Shown in pieces: positions 1-11,049 of a stretch of 64,000 nt of DNA. Origin of the DNA: Rheinheimera sp. EpRS3. GTDB lineage: Bacteria; Pseudomonadota; Gammaproteobacteria; Enterobacterales; Alteromonadaceae. The DNA lies in assembly GCF_001513785.1 (NCBI RefSeq), contig NZ_LNQS01000008.1, positions 372,001 to 436,000 of the forward strand. Direction: 5' to 3'. Each line of letters starts with the position of its first letter. Position 1 is the first letter of the stretch. The notes below the pieces were generated by a model. The model was not told where the DNA came from. It saw only the letters and a list, made by a program, of their open reading frames with translations, and searched no databases. The translations under genes were made by a program, and so were the position numbers.

Positions 1-109
1 CACTACGGGCAGCCGGTAAATTTTGTTACCATCACCATAGCAAACAACCTGTCAAAACGACAACTATGTGACACGCTGCAGGCTACGAAAAACCAATAAT
101 AATAATAGT

Positions 110-137
110 TTGAGCTTACTCCAGTCAGCGCTATACT
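110..137 (+). promoter_or_regulatory. Predicted sigma-70 promoter of rraA-hutG
   Basis: A -35-like TTGAGC (110-115) is separated by 16 bases from a strong -10 TATACT (132-137). The implied transcription start is near 144, about 30 bases before the rraA ATG at 173. Found by eye against the sigma-70 consensus. Bases 1-109 hold no gene I can support. Confidence 0.55.
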
Positions 138-172
138 GTGGGCTCAGTACCTTTCCTCAACCGGAGCTTCTT

Positions 173-658
173 ATGGAATACAACACTTCTGAATTATGTG
201 ATCTTTATGCCGATTTAGTTGATGTAGTAGAGCCGCTGTTTGCCAGCTACGGTGGCAGACGTTCTTTTGGTGGTAAAATTCATACCGTCAAATGTTTTGA
301 AGACAACGGCCTGGTACGGCAGATGCTAACTGATCCCGGCATTGGCAAAGTGTTGCTGATAGACGCAGGCGGCTCTGCCCGTCGCGCTATCATTGACGCT
401 GAACTGGCGTCACTGGCTGCGGCTAATGGCTGGGAAGGCATAGTATGTTATGGCAGTGTACGCGATTTAGATCTGCTGGAAGATTTCGATATCGGTATTC
501 ATGCGGTTAATGCCATTCCGGTGGGTGCTGATGACAAAGGCTTCGGTGAAACCGATGTGCCGGTCAATTTTGCCGGTGTCACCTTTTTGCCGGGCGATCA
601 CCTGTATGCCGACAGCACTGGCATTATTATGTCGCCAGACGCACTGGATATTGAATAA
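173..658 (+). CDS. rraA: Regulator of ribonuclease E activity RraA
   Basis: RraA binds RNase E, inhibits its endonucleolytic activity and so changes the stability of many mRNAs; it acts in the cytoplasm as a ring-shaped trimer. The 161-residue product has the usual family length and is recognisable throughout: an N-terminal TSELCDLY segment, a glycine-rich GGKIHTVK strand, and the conserved VCYGSVRD segment at about 91-98. The ATG at 173 is chosen because GGAG lies eight bases upstream and the family begins here; an in-frame ATG at 68 would add 35 atypical residues and precede the promoter. hutG follows after 12 bases on the same strand, so the two are probably cotranscribed. Confidence 0.95.
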   Translation: MEYNTSELCDLYADLVDVVEPLFASYGGRRSFGGKIHTVKCFEDNGLVRQMLTDPGIGKVLLIDAGGSARRAIIDAELASLAAANGWEGIVCYGSVRDLDLLEDFDIGIHAVNAIPVGADDKGFGETDVPVNFAGVTFLPGDHLYADSTGIIMSPDALDIE

Positions 659-670
659 AACGGCACTGGC

Positions 671-1729
671 ATGCTGAATTTTTTTACCCGCGACCAACTT
701 AACCAGCACTGCAGCATCCGTGATGGTGAGCTGCGCCTCGGGCAGGCACTAAACCTGCCTGATCCAGCACTCAACCTGGCTGAACAACTGGCGCAAAGCA
801 AAGCTGAAGGCTGTCGCTTTGTGCTGCTGGGCGTGCCGGAAGATATCGGCCCCCGGGCAAATCTTGGCCTGGGCGGCGCAGACAAAGGCTGGACAGCGTT
901 TTTAAACAAATTTGTAAACCTGCAAAGTAATCATTTTATTGCCGCCGGGCAAATTTTGCTGCTGGGCGAGATACAGTGTGCCGACTTACAACAGCAAGCC
1001 AGTAATCTTGATATCTCACAACCACAGCAGCTTAGCCAGCTACGGCAGCTGGTTGAGGTTCTGGACAACAGAGTTGCAACCGTGGTGCAGGCAATATTTG
1101 ACGCCGGCCTATTACCGGTTGTCATCGGCGGTGGCCACAATAATAGTTACCCGATAATAAAGGCGTTAAGCCAGGCCAGCGGCCAGCAGGTTAATTGCGC
1201 CAATTTAGACCCGCATTCAGATTTTCGGCCGCTTGAAGGCCGCCACAGCGGCAATGGCTTTAGCTATGCCTGGCAAGACGGCATACTAAAACATTACTTT
1301 GTACTGGGTTTGCATGAGCTGAAAAATTCAGCCGCAACACTGGCGCAATTACAACAAGCTGGCGGTGAATTTTGTAGTTATCAGCGAATTTTTGTCCGTC
1401 AGGAATTGAATTATCAGCAGGCGTTGGATATGTGTATCGACAATGTTGTGCTGGGCAATGGCGACATTGGTATTGAGGTAGACACCGACAGTATCAGTCT
1501 GATGCCGGTAAGCGCCTTTACTAACTGCGGCATCAATGTGCAGGCCGCTGAGCAATTTGTTTATCAACTGGCTAAATTACCCCGCAGCCGGTATTTGCAC
1601 CTGGCAGAAGCAGCTCCGCTACAACATCCGGCTGGTTTGGCCGCTGGCATTAACGAAGCAGGGCAAGTGTTGTCTGCACTGGTGTTGGCGTTTATGCAGG
1701 GTAAAAAAGATCAGGCTATTGCAATTTAA
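671..1729 (+). CDS. hutG: Formimidoylglutamase (arginase-fold hydrolase)
   Basis: Predicted to hydrolyse N-formimidoyl-L-glutamate to glutamate and formamide, the last step of histidine breakdown. The 352-residue protein has the arginase/ureohydrolase fold with a complete set of likely Mn ligands: H156 in GGGH, D180, H182 and D184 in DPHSD, and D271 and D273 in VDTD. It lies near the hut genes but is separated from them by a c-di-GMP gene, and it reads out from behind rraA rather than from the HutC-controlled promoter. Its 3' end overlaps the convergent gene ending at 1716 by 14 bases. The arginase-fold assignment is firm; substrate choice rests on similarity and on the hut neighbourhood. Confidence 0.85.
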   Translation: MLNFFTRDQLNQHCSIRDGELRLGQALNLPDPALNLAEQLAQSKAEGCRFVLLGVPEDIGPRANLGLGGADKGWTAFLNKFVNLQSNHFIAAGQILLLGEIQCADLQQQASNLDISQPQQLSQLRQLVEVLDNRVATVVQAIFDAGLLPVVIGGGHNNSYPIIKALSQASGQQVNCANLDPHSDFRPLEGRHSGNGFSYAWQDGILKHYFVLGLHELKNSAATLAQLQQAGGEFCSYQRIFVRQELNYQQALDMCIDNVVLGNGDIGIEVDTDSISLMPVSAFTNCGINVQAAEQFVYQLAKLPRSRYLHLAEAAPLQHPAGLAAGINEAGQVLSALVLAFMQGKKDQAIAI

Positions 1730-3245
1730 TCTTGTCTGGCTGCCACTGCTTTAACCATACGGCAAAACCACTGAGTTCAAACGGCCGTGAGTAAAAAAAG
1801 CCCTGCCCACGGCTGCAGCCCATGCGCAGCAATTTTTGCTCTACTTCTGCTTCTTCCACGCCTTCGGCTATCACACCCAGATCCAGATTACGCGCCATAT
1901 CAATAATGGCGCCGGTAATGGCAGCATTCATATCAGATTTATGCAGATCACTGATAAAAGAGCAGTCAACTTTAACGTACTGCACAGGGAGTTGCCTGAT
2001 ATATGCCAGCGATGACAAGCCGGTACCAAAATCATCCAGCGCAAGCTCTACACCCAACTGATGTAAACGCTGCAGCATTGTCATGGCTTTTACCGGCTCA
2101 GCTACCAGCGCACTTTCTTTTAGCTCCAGTATCAGTTGCCCCGGCGCTACCTGATATTTGTCAAATAACTGCTCCAGCGCTTCAACCAGCTCGTCATGCA
2201 ATAAATCTTTGCTGGAAATATTTACCGCAATTTTACTGACCAGCCCGGCCTGTTTCAGTTTGGCTATCATGGCAACCGCTTCATTTAATACCCATTGGGT
2301 CAGTGGGTAAATAACCCCCATTTCTTCTGCCAGTGCCAGAAAACTATCTGGCGTTAGTAAACCCCGCTTCGGGTGGCGCCAGCGAATGTAAACCTCACCG
2401 GCTAATACCTCGTGGCTGCGCATATCTACCTGCGGCTGAATATACAACGCCAATTGTTGTTCGGTAATAGCCTGGCGCAGCTCTGCCATCAGCGTTAATT
2501 TGTCGTTGGTGTAGTGCAGCATGTCATTGCTAAACACCTGGCTGCTACCCTGCAACGAACTATGATATTGCAGCGCAAGGTGGGCGCGCTCCAGCAACTC
2601 ATTTAGCTGAGTGCCATGCTCAGGGTAATGTGCAATGCCCGACTGTAGCTGGTAATCAACAGCACAGCCATGCACTATCATCGGTTCAGGAATAGCACGC
2701 TCCAGTGTATCTGCCAGATACTCGGCCATATGCTCTTTGTCGTCACAGTCTACCCAGATAGCAAAATCAACCCCGCCTAAGTGGCATACACGGGTGGGCT
2801 TCTGCTGACGAAATTCAAACGTCAGTGCTTTATCTTCAGCGGCCAGGTGGTCATTAATGCGCTGCGCTATCTGCGCCAGAATAAGGTTGCTATTACTGTG
2901 CCCCAGTAACTTATTCACTTGTTCAAACTGCGTTATTTTTATCAGTAACAATGAATAATGCTGCTCAGGCGCCCGCTTTAGCAGTTCGTCCAGTTGTTGC
3001 TGCAAAAAGAATTTGTTTGGAAAACCACTGATATCATCATGTAGCGAATAAAAGCCAAGCCGGCTGCCTTTTTTGGTCGTTTTGGCTTTCTGTAGCTTGT
3101 AGATGTCCAGTTTCAGTTTAAATATGTAAACAAATGCCAGCAGCAAAAAGCCACTAAGCAAACTGACAATTGGCAACGAAGACTCTGATGTCTGCGCTGC
3201 CAGCGGACAACTGAGCAGGCCAGAAACAAGCAGCCGGTAAGACAA
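1716..3245 (-). CDS. Membrane GGDEF-EAL protein, likely c-di-GMP phosphodiesterase
   Basis: The 509-residue protein has an N-terminal membrane segment (about residues 24-44), a degenerate GGDEF domain (signature GGVDF at 157-161) and a C-terminal EAL domain. The EAL domain keeps the usual catalytic set: E294 (motif EVY instead of EAL), N352, E384, D414-D415 in DDFGTG, K435, E471 and Q491. Hydrolysis of c-di-GMP is therefore plausible while cyclase activity is not. The start is a TTG with GGAG seven bases upstream. No periplasmic sensor domain is visible. It converges on and slightly overlaps hutG, so antisense coupling at the 3' ends is possible. Confidence 0.85.
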   Translation of the reverse strand: MSYRLLVSGLLSCPLAAQTSESSLPIVSLLSGFLLLAFVYIFKLKLDIYKLQKAKTTKKGSRLGFYSLHDDISGFPNKFFLQQQLDELLKRAPEQHYSLLLIKITQFEQVNKLLGHSNSNLILAQIAQRINDHLAAEDKALTFEFRQQKPTRVCHLGGVDFAIWVDCDDKEHMAEYLADTLERAIPEPMIVHGCAVDYQLQSGIAHYPEHGTQLNELLERAHLALQYHSSLQGSSQVFSNDMLHYTNDKLTLMAELRQAITEQQLALYIQPQVDMRSHEVLAGEVYIRWRHPKRGLLTPDSFLALAEEMGVIYPLTQWVLNEAVAMIAKLKQAGLVSKIAVNISSKDLLHDELVEALEQLFDKYQVAPGQLILELKESALVAEPVKAMTMLQRLHQLGVELALDDFGTGLSSLAYIRQLPVQYVKVDCSFISDLHKSDMNAAITGAIIDMARNLDLGVIAEGVEEAEVEQKLLRMGCSRGQGFFYSRPFELSGFAVWLKQWQPDKIKLQ

Positions 3246-3307
3246 AACGATACTCCAGCAAAAATAGTGCTATTAGCTTAATCTAAAATACCCACTTGTA
3301 AAGCAGA

Positions 3308-4534
3308 TTAACGCCGGTGATTTACCTCTTTACCATTAATAATCAGCTGTTTAAGTGAATTTACACCAAATTGATAGCATAACTCTGCCGGGCGGCTTAT
3401 GGCATAACAGGCAAAGTCGGCCCGCTGCCCTACCGCCAGAGTACCGCGGTCCGATAAACCAAGTGCGGCGGCTGCATGCCGGGTTACCCCGAGCAAAGCC
3501 TCTTCCGGCGTTAAACGAAACAGCGTGCAGGCCATATTCAACATTAAAGGTAAGGAGCACAGCGGCGAGGTGCCGGGGTTTAAATCGGTGGCTACCGCCA
3601 TCGGCACGCCGTATTGACGCAGCAGTGCAATCGGCGGCAGCTGAGTTTCGCGTAAAAAGTAAAACGCGCCGGGTAGCAGCACCGCAACGCTGCCGGCTTT
3701 GGCCATGGCGGCAACACCTGCTTCATCCAAAAACTCGATATGATCAGCCGACAAACCGCCAAACTGTGCCACTAAGGCGCTGCCACCCAGATTAGATAAT
3801 TGCTCGGCGTGGGCTTTAACCGGTAGCCCCAGTACTGTAGCGGCAGTAAATACTTTGCGTGTTTGTTCAAGGCTAAAACCTATGCCCTCGCAAAATACGT
3901 CCACGGCGTCGACCAACCCAAGTGCGTGCAACTGCGGCAGCATCTGACACACGGCCTCAATGTAGCCATCCGCATCGTTGCTAAATTCGGCCGGCAAAGC
4001 ATGGGCGCCTAAAAAGGTTTTTTGTACGCTGGCCGGATGGTGCTTGTCCAGCTCAGCGGCGACTTCGAGGATTTTTTGCTCGCTGGCTAAATCGAGGCCA
4101 TAGCCGGATTTAATCTCTACTGTGGTGACGCCTTGTGCCAGCAAGGTATTCAGCCGGTCTTTAGCTAACACAAATAAGTCGGCATGGCTGGCCGCGCGTG
4201 TCGCCACTACCGTAGCTTTGATACCACCGCCGGCTGCAGCAATATCCTGATAACTGGCGCCATTTAAGCGCATTTCAAACTCATTGGCGCGGTTACCGGC
4301 ATATACCAAATGCGTATGGCAATCAATAAAGCCCGGCAGTAACCATTGCCCCTGTGCGTCATAGAGCGGGGTAGCCAGGGCATCAAACGGCGGCAAATCC
4401 GCTTTACGGCCAACAAAAGCAATTGCGCCATCTTTAACGGCCAGCGCGCCGTTTTCTATGCAGCCATAGGCCATGCCGTTGTCAGTCATGGTGGCGATAT
4501 TGGCGTTAATCCAGATGGCATCAAACTGCTGCAT
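3308..4534 (-). CDS. hutI: Imidazolonepropionase
   Basis: Hydrolyses 4-imidazolone-5-propanoate to N-formimidoyl-L-glutamate, step three of histidine degradation. It is an amidohydrolase-superfamily enzyme of about 408 residues. Visible motifs are the metal-binding DCHTH near the N-terminus, [26 protein letters not shown] and the late metal-site segment [10 protein letters not shown]. The ATG at 4534 is preferred because AGGA lies eight bases upstream; an ATG three codons earlier (4543) has its AGG directly abutting it. It is divergent from hutC and shares the intergenic operator at 4581-4592. Confidence 0.96.
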   Translation of the reverse strand: MQQFDAIWINANIATMTDNGMAYGCIENGALAVKDGAIAFVGRKADLPPFDALATPLYDAQGQWLLPGFIDCHTHLVYAGNRANEFEMRLNGASYQDIAAAGGGIKATVVATRAASHADLFVLAKDRLNTLLAQGVTTVEIKSGYGLDLASEQKILEVAAELDKHHPASVQKTFLGAHALPAEFSNDADGYIEAVCQMLPQLHALGLVDAVDVFCEGIGFSLEQTRKVFTAATVLGLPVKAHAEQLSNLGGSALVAQFGGLSADHIEFLDEAGVAAMAKAGSVAVLLPGAFYFLRETQLPPIALLRQYGVPMAVATDLNPGTSPLCSLPLMLNMACTLFRLTPEEALLGVTRHAAAALGLSDRGTLAVGQRADFACYAISRPAELCYQFGVNSLKQLIINGKEVNHRR

Positions 4535-4580
4535 TGGGGGCATCCTGTAAGTGGTTTTAAAATAATTTTACACCAACAAC

Positions 4581-4592
4581 TTGTATATACAA
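4581..4592. promoter_or_regulatory. Probable HutC operator in the hutI-hutC divergent promoter region
   Basis: A perfect 12-base palindrome, TTGTATATACAA, lies 46 bases upstream of the hutI ATG and 42 bases upstream of the hutC ATG. It resembles operators described for HutC/GntR-type repressors. One central site could control both directions. Family resemblance is from memory; binding is inferred. Confidence 0.75.
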
Positions 4593-4634
4593 CCAAATTA
4601 GCTTATTTTTTATTTAGTAAAACCAGGGGGTGTT

Positions 4635-5363
4635 ATGGCTGTTGCCAAGTTTGCCGAAATTAAAGAGTACATGCTCAGCCAGATTGAAATTGCCGCCTGG
4701 CCGGAGCACAGCCGTGTGCCATCAGAAAACGAGCTGGCAGTGCAGTTTAGTGTCAGCCGGATGACAGCACGGCGCGCGCTGCAGGAGCTGACCGAACAAG
4801 GCATTTTGTACCGCACCCAGGGGGTAGGCAGCTTTGTTGCGGCGCTTAAATCACAGTCGTCGCTGCTGGAGATCCGTAATATTGCTGATGAGATAAACAG
4901 CCGTGGCCATGCTTACAGTGCGCGTTTATTACAGCTAACCGAACTGCCCTGCCCGACCATTATTGCTGCCGCGCTGGGATTAAAGCGCAATGAACCGGTG
5001 TATTTCTCCCTGATAGTGCATTTAGAGAACAACCAGCCGCTGCAATTAGAAGCGCGTTACGTAAGCCCGCAACTGGTGCCGGACTACGTAAAGCAAGACT
5101 TTAACCAGCAAACACCACACCAGTACTTAAGCTTTATTGCGCCGCTGACTGAAGCCGAACACACCGTTGAGGCCATTTGGCCGGACGATTTTACCTGTAA
5201 GCATTTAGTGCTGAAAAAAGCCGAACCCTGCCTGCGTTTGACCCGCCGCACCTTTAGCCGTGAAGGCGCGGTCAGCCTGGCGTATTTAACTTCACCGGGT
5301 AGCCGCTATCGTTTAGGCGGCCATCTGAACTTTTCCTTACCCAGCAGCAGAGAGACTATCTGA
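4635..5363 (+). CDS. hutC: Histidine utilisation repressor, GntR/HutC family
   Basis: Represses hut transcription and is released by urocanate in characterised relatives. The 242-residue protein has an N-terminal winged helix-turn-helix (about 5-75; SRMTARRAL recognition-helix region, then [13 protein letters not shown] wing) and a C-terminal UTRA-type ligand domain (about 90-235; [13 protein letters not shown] segment). A G-rich ribosome site (GGGGG) precedes the ATG by four bases. It heads hutC-hutU-hutH; its TGA shares one base with the hutU ATG, so translation is probably coupled. The palindrome at 4581-4592 implies autoregulation. Confidence 0.95.
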   Translation: MAVAKFAEIKEYMLSQIEIAAWPEHSRVPSENELAVQFSVSRMTARRALQELTEQGILYRTQGVGSFVAALKSQSSLLEIRNIADEINSRGHAYSARLLQLTELPCPTIIAAALGLKRNEPVYFSLIVHLENNQPLQLEARYVSPQLVPDYVKQDFNQQTPHQYLSFIAPLTEAEHTVEAIWPDDFTCKHLVLKKAEPCLRLTRRTFSREGAVSLAYLTSPGSRYRLGGHLNFSLPSSRETI

Positions 5364-7036
5364 TGACAGACCCACGTATTGATAACAGCCGCGTGATCCG
5401 CGCTGATCGCGGCAGCAAGATCACCGCTAAAAGCTGGCAGACAGAAGCTGCCAAGCGCATGTTAATGAATAACCTTGACCCGGAAGTGGCCGAGCACCCG
5501 CAAGCCTTAGTGGTATACGGCGGTATTGGCCGTGCGGCACGTAACTGGCAGTGCTATGACAAAATTGTTGAAGTGTTAAACCGGCTGGAAGATAACCAAA
5601 CACTGTTGGTACAAAGCGGTAAGCCGGTTGGCGTATTCCCGACCCACCCCGACGCGCCGCGGGTATTGATTGCTAACTCTAACCTGGTGCCGGCCTGGGC
5701 CAACTGGCAACACTTTAACGAATTGGATCGCAAAGGCCTGATGATGTACGGCCAGATGACAGCCGGTTCGTGGATCTACATCGGCACCCAGGGCATAGTG
5801 CAGGGCACCTATGAAACCTTTGTGTCTATTGCCAAACAACACTTTGACGGCCAGGCAGCCGGCAAATGGGTGTTAACCGGCGGCTTAGGTGGTATGGGCG
5901 GCGCCCAGCCATTGGCGGCGACTATGGCCAGTTTTCATATGCTGGCCTGTGAAGTAGATGAAAGCCGGATCGATTTCCGCTTAAAAACCCGTTATCTGGA
6001 CAAAAAGGCCCGTTCACTGGATGAAGCCCTGGCAATGCTGGCTGCTGCTAAAGCAGAAGGCAAACCAACGTCAATTGGCCTGCTGGCCAATGCGGCTGAT
6101 GTGTTTGCTGAGTTAGTTGCGCGCGGTATTACGCCGGATGTGGTGACCGACCAAACGTCTGCCCACGACCCGCTAAACGGCTACCTGCCGCAGGGTTGGA
6201 GCATGGAAAAAGCAGCTGAGCAGCGTAAAACCGACGAAGAGGGCGTAGTTAAAGCCGCCAAACAATCGATGGCGGTGCAGGTGCAAGCGATATTAACCAT
6301 GCAGCAACGTGGCGCCGTCGCCACCGATTACGGCAACAATATCCGCCAAATGGCCAAAGATGAAGGCGTGGCCAATGCGTTTGATTTCCCGGGCTTCGTG
6401 CCGGCTTATATCCGGCCACTGTTCTGCGAAGGCATAGGGCCGTTTCGCTGGGTCGCTTTGTCGGGCAATGCCGAAGATATTTATAAAACCGATGCCAAAG
6501 TCAAAGAGCTGATTCCGGATAACCCGCACCTGCACAACTGGCTGGATATGGCGCGTGAGCGCATTCAGTTTCAGGGCTTACCGGCGCGCATTTGCTGGAT
6601 TGGTTTAAAAGACCGCGCCCGTATCGCGCTGGCCTTTAACGAGATGGTGAAAAACGGCGAGCTGAGCGCACCGGTAGTAATTGGTCGTGATCACCTCGAT
6701 TCCGGCTCTGTTGCCAGCCCGAACCGCGAAACCGAAGCCATGCTTGATGGCTCTGACGCCGTATCCGACTGGCCATTACTAAATGCCCTGCTTAACACCG
6801 CCGGTGGCGCTACCTGGGTATCACTGCATCATGGTGGTGGCGTAGGTATGGGCTACAGCCAGCACAGCGGCGTGGTAATAGTGGCCGACGGCACCGACGC
6901 GGCAGCGGCACGCCTTGGTCGCGTATTATGGAACGACCCCGGCACCGGCGTTATGCGCCATGCCGATGCCGGTTATGATATTGCGGTTAATTGTGCGACA
7001 GAACAAGGTTTAGACCTGCCAATGGTAACGGAGTAA
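5363..7036 (+). CDS. hutU: Urocanate hydratase
   Basis: Converts urocanate to 4-imidazolone-5-propanoate using tightly bound NAD+, step two of histidine degradation, in the cytoplasm. The 557-residue length and sequence are typical. Recognisable parts are the [11 protein letters not shown] segment, [19 protein letters not shown], the glycine-rich nucleotide segment [10 protein letters not shown], the conserved-cysteine segment ICWIGLKDR and the late GMGYSQHSG block. The start overlaps the hutC stop as TGATG. hutH begins four bases after its stop. Confidence 0.98.
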   Translation: MTDPRIDNSRVIRADRGSKITAKSWQTEAAKRMLMNNLDPEVAEHPQALVVYGGIGRAARNWQCYDKIVEVLNRLEDNQTLLVQSGKPVGVFPTHPDAPRVLIANSNLVPAWANWQHFNELDRKGLMMYGQMTAGSWIYIGTQGIVQGTYETFVSIAKQHFDGQAAGKWVLTGGLGGMGGAQPLAATMASFHMLACEVDESRIDFRLKTRYLDKKARSLDEALAMLAAAKAEGKPTSIGLLANAADVFAELVARGITPDVVTDQTSAHDPLNGYLPQGWSMEKAAEQRKTDEEGVVKAAKQSMAVQVQAILTMQQRGAVATDYGNNIRQMAKDEGVANAFDFPGFVPAYIRPLFCEGIGPFRWVALSGNAEDIYKTDAKVKELIPDNPHLHNWLDMARERIQFQGLPARICWIGLKDRARIALAFNEMVKNGELSAPVVIGRDHLDSGSVASPNRETEAMLDGSDAVSDWPLLNALLNTAGGATWVSLHHGGGVGMGYSQHSGVVIVADGTDAAAARLGRVLWNDPGTGVMRHADAGYDIAVNCATEQGLDLPMVTE

Positions 7037-7040
7037 CAAC

Positions 7041-8576
7041 ATGAGCTTTAAACTGAATATAGTGCCGGGCACCCTGACACTGGCACAATTACGCCAGGTA
7101 CAACAAGGCCCGGTTGAACTGAGCCTCGACAACTCTGCCATAGCCGGTATTGAAAAATCCGCCGCTTGTGTCGCCGACATTATTAAACAAAACCGTGTGG
7201 TGTATGGCATTAATACCGGTTTTGGCTTGCTGGCCAATACGCGGATTAAAAACGAAGAGCTGGAGTTACTGCAACGCTCTATCGTGTTATCGCACGCCGC
7301 CGGCTTTGGCGACATTATGGACGACAGCACAGTGCGCTTATTAATGGTGCTGAAAATTAACTCCCTCGCCCGCGGCTTTTCCGGTATTCGCCTGTCGGTG
7401 ATTGAAGCGCTGATTAAGCTGGTGAACGCCGAAGTTTACCCCTGCATTCCGAAAAAAGGCTCGGTGGGTGCATCCGGCGATTTAGCGCCGCTGTCACATA
7501 TGGTATTGCCGCTGATTGGCGAAGGCGAAGTCAGTTACAAAGGCCAGATCTATGATGCGCGTGAAGGCCTGGGTTTTGCCGGTCTTGAACCGGTAACCTT
7601 AGCGGCCAAAGAAGGCCTGGCGCTGCTTAACGGCACCCAGGCGTCTACCGCGCTGGCACTGGAAGGCTTATTTAAAGCAGAAGACTTATTTGCAGCAGGC
7701 ACAGTAATTGGTGCCATGAGCGTAGAAGCTGCCATGGGTAGCCGCTCACCGTTTGACGACCGCATTCACCAGGCCCGTGGCCAGCGTGGTCAAATCGATG
7801 CCGCCGCTATATACCGCCATCTGCTGGGTGCTACGTCAGAAATCGGCGAAGCGCATCATAACTGCGAAAAAGTACAAGACCCTTATAGCCTGCGCTGCCA
7901 GCCGCAGGTAATGGGCGCCTGTTTAACACAGATCCGCCAGGCGGCAGAAGTCTTAGCGGTAGAAGCTAATGGCGTTACCGACAACCCGCTGGTGTTTGCC
8001 GATGACAACGATATTTTGTCCGGCGGTAACTTTCATGCCGAACCGGTGGCGATGGCGGCAGATAACCTGGCACTGGCGATTGCCGAAATCGGCGCTATAT
8101 CCGAGCGGCGCATGGCGCTTTTAATTGACGCGACGTTAAGCAAGTTACCGGCGTTTTTAGTGCCCAACGGTGGCGTAAACAGCGGCTTTATGATTGCCCA
8201 GGTAACAGCCGCGGCACTGGCATCGGAAAATAAAAGCCTGGCCCATCCGGCCTCGGTAGACAGCCTGCCCACATCCGCTAATCAGGAAGACCATGTGTCA
8301 ATGGCGACCTTTGCCGCAAGGCGTTTAGCCGATATGGCGGAAAACACCGTGGGTGTATTGGCAGTCGAGTATCTGGCAGCAGCCCAGGGCCTGGATTTTC
8401 GCGCCCCGCTTAAATCGACCCCGGCTATTGAGCAAGCCAAACATTACCTGCGCGAACAGGTAAGTTTTTATGGCGAAGATCGTTACTTTGCGCCGGATAT
8501 TGAACAAAGCGCCAACTTACTGCGCCAGCGTCAGTTAAATGCCCTGTTACCGCAAAATCTGTTATGTAGCTTCTGA
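7041..8576 (+). CDS. hutH: Histidine ammonia-lyase
   Basis: Deaminates L-histidine to trans-urocanate and ammonia, the first step of the pathway. The 511-residue protein carries the Ala-Ser-Gly triad (A144-S145-G146 in [14 protein letters not shown]) that cyclises to the MIO electrophile, plus the YGINTGFG segment near residues 55-62 that contains the catalytic tyrosine in the family. It is the last gene of the hutCUH operon and is followed at once by a strong hairpin terminator. The urocanate it makes is the likely inducer of hutC control. Confidence 0.98.
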   Translation: MSFKLNIVPGTLTLAQLRQVQQGPVELSLDNSAIAGIEKSAACVADIIKQNRVVYGINTGFGLLANTRIKNEELELLQRSIVLSHAAGFGDIMDDSTVRLLMVLKINSLARGFSGIRLSVIEALIKLVNAEVYPCIPKKGSVGASGDLAPLSHMVLPLIGEGEVSYKGQIYDAREGLGFAGLEPVTLAAKEGLALLNGTQASTALALEGLFKAEDLFAAGTVIGAMSVEAAMGSRSPFDDRIHQARGQRGQIDAAAIYRHLLGATSEIGEAHHNCEKVQDPYSLRCQPQVMGACLTQIRQAAEVLAVEANGVTDNPLVFADDNDILSGGNFHAEPVAMAADNLALAIAEIGAISERRMALLIDATLSKLPAFLVPNGGVNSGFMIAQVTAAALASENKSLAHPASVDSLPTSANQEDHVSMATFAARRLADMAENTVGVLAVEYLAAAQGLDFRAPLKSTPAIEQAKHYLREQVSFYGEDRYFAPDIEQSANLLRQRQLNALLPQNLLCSF

Positions 8577-8582
8577 TTTATA

Positions 8583-8616
8583 CGGCAGCACCATTTTGGT
8601 GCTGCCGCCCTCTTTT
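8583..8616 (+). terminator. Rho-independent terminator of hutCUH
   Basis: Perfect 11-bp stem (8583-8593 with 8597-8607), three-base T loop, then CCCTCTTTT. It starts seven bases after the hutH stop. Confidence 0.85.
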
Positions 8617-8733
8617 CGTTCATGTACCTTTTTACTGGCTGGACCAGTTTTCGTTTCTTTGTTAACTTCAGGTTGTTTACCAGACAGCTAGTGTCTATGG
8701 TTAAGGCACAGCAACGGCGTGGAGTTTGCTTCA

Positions 8734-10764
8734 GTGATATCATTAAAAGTTGCCCATAAAGTTATTATCGGCTTTGGATTTATCGCCTTGCTGTTGTTAT
8801 TGTCCAGCGGCTCTGCACTGCAGAGCTTTGCAGCAATTACTCAGTCCAGCGACAGAGTTAATACCCTTGCGGTGCCCGTACAACAACAAAGTAACGCAGC
8901 GCAAATCCAGCTGTTAAAACTGGCCAAGTTATCGGCGTTGGGTTTTACAGCAGAACAAGACAGCGAAATTAGCCAATATCAGCACCTGTTTAACAGTGGC
9001 AGCCAAACTCTGCGCGATCTGCTAACCGGTCTGGCTAAGCTTACTAGCGCCGAACCCGCATTTACGCAAACCCTGAATGATATCGACAACCGCTACCAGC
9101 AATATGCCACAGCAGTTGATACGATGTTTAATGCCAGGCTACAAAGTATTGCTATGCAACGTCAGGTGCTGGCTGAACTGACCGGGCTGGAACAACTGAT
9201 TGACAATATAGGCGCCAACCTGCTGGACATCTCTTATCTTGAATTACCGGGCGGCAGACAACAAATGGAGCTGATAGCCGGCAGTGCGAACCGTATCGAT
9301 GGTCAATTACTGGGTTTGCTGAATACATTAAAAGAAGTAGCTGCCTACAATGAGCTGACAGCGGCAGAAACCGGCCAGGAAAATATCAGCTTTACCCTTA
9401 GTGATATGCAGGTCAATATCGACTATCTGGCTAATATTTTGGATAAGCTCGACACCGATGGTTTATGGCAAAATACCACGGAACAACTGGCACAACTGAC
9501 CACCAAACTGGAAAGCTCAAACAGTCTGGCCAGCCTTAAACTGCAACAGGTTAGCGCGCAGCAAACAGCGCGGGTACAACTGAATCTGTCAGAGCAACGG
9601 GTTGAGCAGGTTATCGTTGCACTGGATAAATTACTCTCCGCTGCTGACACCCAGTTCAGCACTTTACAACAAAATGTGTCTGACTCTGTCAGTTCCGGCA
9701 ATACCCGCACCCTCAGCCTGATGTTGGTGCTCATTTTGCTGGCTGTCGCTGCAGCCTATCTGACTATAAACGCTATGCTGCGCCCGTTAGCTGGCATTAA
9801 TAAGGTGTTGGGCGACATTGCTAAAGGTGACTTAACCCGCAAACTGCATATTACCAACCAGGACGAATTTGGTGCTCTGGCCGCTAAGGTAAACAGCCTG
9901 ATTAATGCACTAAGCGCACTGATTATCAATATTCAGAACAATGCTACAGAGCTTAATTTAAACGCCAGCCAGTCAGCACAGGAAGTGGGTGAAATTAATG
10001 ACTCGCTACACCAACAGCAGCGCCAGATTGCGCTGGTAAACGATGTTACCCGGCAACTGGCAGACAGTACCCGCGATATTGCCCTGCAATCGGCTGAAAC
10101 CACTGCGGCAATGCAACAGGCATTATTACAAGGCGAACAGATAGACTTAATTGCCGGTCAGAATAATAAACTTATCAATCATCTGGCAGATCAACTGACA
10201 GCAACAAGCGCAGTAATGAGTAAGGTAAACGACGAAGCCAATAACATCGGTGGCATTTTGGCTACCATTCGCGGTATAGCAGAGCAAACGAATTTGCTGG
10301 CGCTAAACGCAGCGATTGAAGCAGCCCGGGCCGGAGAGCAAGGCCGCGGTTTTGCTGTTGTCGCTGATGAAGTGCGCTCACTGGCAGGGCGAACGCAACA
10401 GGCTACCGACGAAATCCGTCAAATGATCGAAACACTGCAACAGCAAAGTAAACAGGCTGTGCAGGCTATTACCAATGGTAAAGCAGATGCAGACAGCTGT
10501 GTGGCGCAAACGCTGGAGCTGGTGTCTTCACTTGTTCTGGTGAATCAGGCGATAGCCCAAACCCAGGATATCAGCAGCCGGGTAACGGCCGCCACTGAAA
10601 CGCAACTGAGCCTGGGCCTGGCCATAGATAAAAATATGCAACAGATGGTCAGTATTGCTCATATCAGTGGCGAAAAAGCCAGCCGTACTTTACAACACAG
10701 TGATGGCGTATCTGAACTGGCAGTAGAACTACAGCAAGCTGCCAGTGCCTTTAAAATATCCTGA
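8734..10764 (+). CDS. Methyl-accepting chemotaxis protein
   Basis: Transmembrane chemoreceptor that passes ligand signals to CheA/CheW. The product of about 676 residues has a TM segment near residues 8-27, a long mostly helical periplasmic part, a second TM near 328-347 followed by a HAMP region, then a cytoplasmic coiled coil. The hairpin tip is well conserved ([21 protein letters not shown], then [12 protein letters not shown]). The GTG at 8734 is preferred because GGAG lies nine bases upstream; an in-frame GTG at 8719 lacks a ribosome site. The C-terminus shows no CheR-binding pentapeptide. It is monocistronic. The ligand cannot be told from sequence. Confidence 0.93.
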   Translation: MISLKVAHKVIIGFGFIALLLLLSSGSALQSFAAITQSSDRVNTLAVPVQQQSNAAQIQLLKLAKLSALGFTAEQDSEISQYQHLFNSGSQTLRDLLTGLAKLTSAEPAFTQTLNDIDNRYQQYATAVDTMFNARLQSIAMQRQVLAELTGLEQLIDNIGANLLDISYLELPGGRQQMELIAGSANRIDGQLLGLLNTLKEVAAYNELTAAETGQENISFTLSDMQVNIDYLANILDKLDTDGLWQNTTEQLAQLTTKLESSNSLASLKLQQVSAQQTARVQLNLSEQRVEQVIVALDKLLSAADTQFSTLQQNVSDSVSSGNTRTLSLMLVLILLAVAAAYLTINAMLRPLAGINKVLGDIAKGDLTRKLHITNQDEFGALAAKVNSLINALSALIINIQNNATELNLNASQSAQEVGEINDSLHQQQRQIALVNDVTRQLADSTRDIALQSAETTAAMQQALLQGEQIDLIAGQNNKLINHLADQLTATSAVMSKVNDEANNIGGILATIRGIAEQTNLLALNAAIEAARAGEQGRGFAVVADEVRSLAGRTQQATDEIRQMIETLQQQSKQAVQAITNGKADADSCVAQTLELVSSLVLVNQAIAQTQDISSRVTAATETQLSLGLAIDKNMQQMVSIAHISGEKASRTLQHSDGVSELAVELQQAASAFKIS

Positions 10765-10777
10765 TGACACAGATAAA

Positions 10778-10812
10778 ACACTACAGTGATTTTATGCTGT
10801 GGTGTGCTTATT
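10778..10812 (+). terminator. Weak hairpin terminator after the chemoreceptor gene
   Basis: ACACTACAG (10778-10786) pairs with CTGTGGTGT (10797-10805) with one G-T pair, followed by GCTTATTT. The short, interrupted T tract makes it a weaker candidate. Two further hairpins follow in the gene-free stretch to 11049: 10883-10899 (7-bp stem, then TTGTT) and 10927-10945 (8-9-bp stem). Confidence 0.45.
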
Positions 10813-11049
10813 TAATACGATGGTTGTTTAAACGGTGATTGTTTAATAAAGCAGTTGTTAAATGCGAAGGTATTTGTAATACAGCGGCATCCTGCCGCTT
10901 TGTTGCTTATCCTGAGCTAAGAAAAGGGCTGGACAATGTCCAGCCAGGCAGGAAGTATCTTTGTGTCCCTTTGTTTTTATTTCGATTCCATTCACTATTC
11001 ATAGTGCCAAAACAGCAACAAAAAACCCGATGAAAACATGATATTGCTG

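Noticed and set aside
1..109. Possible 3' end of an upstream gene
   Set aside because: No frame in this short stretch gives recognisable protein, so it cannot be supported.
10839..11033. Open frame of 64 codons between the chemoreceptor and the Mrr-like gene
   Set aside because: No ribosome site, odd composition, and it spans two hairpins; treated as spacer.
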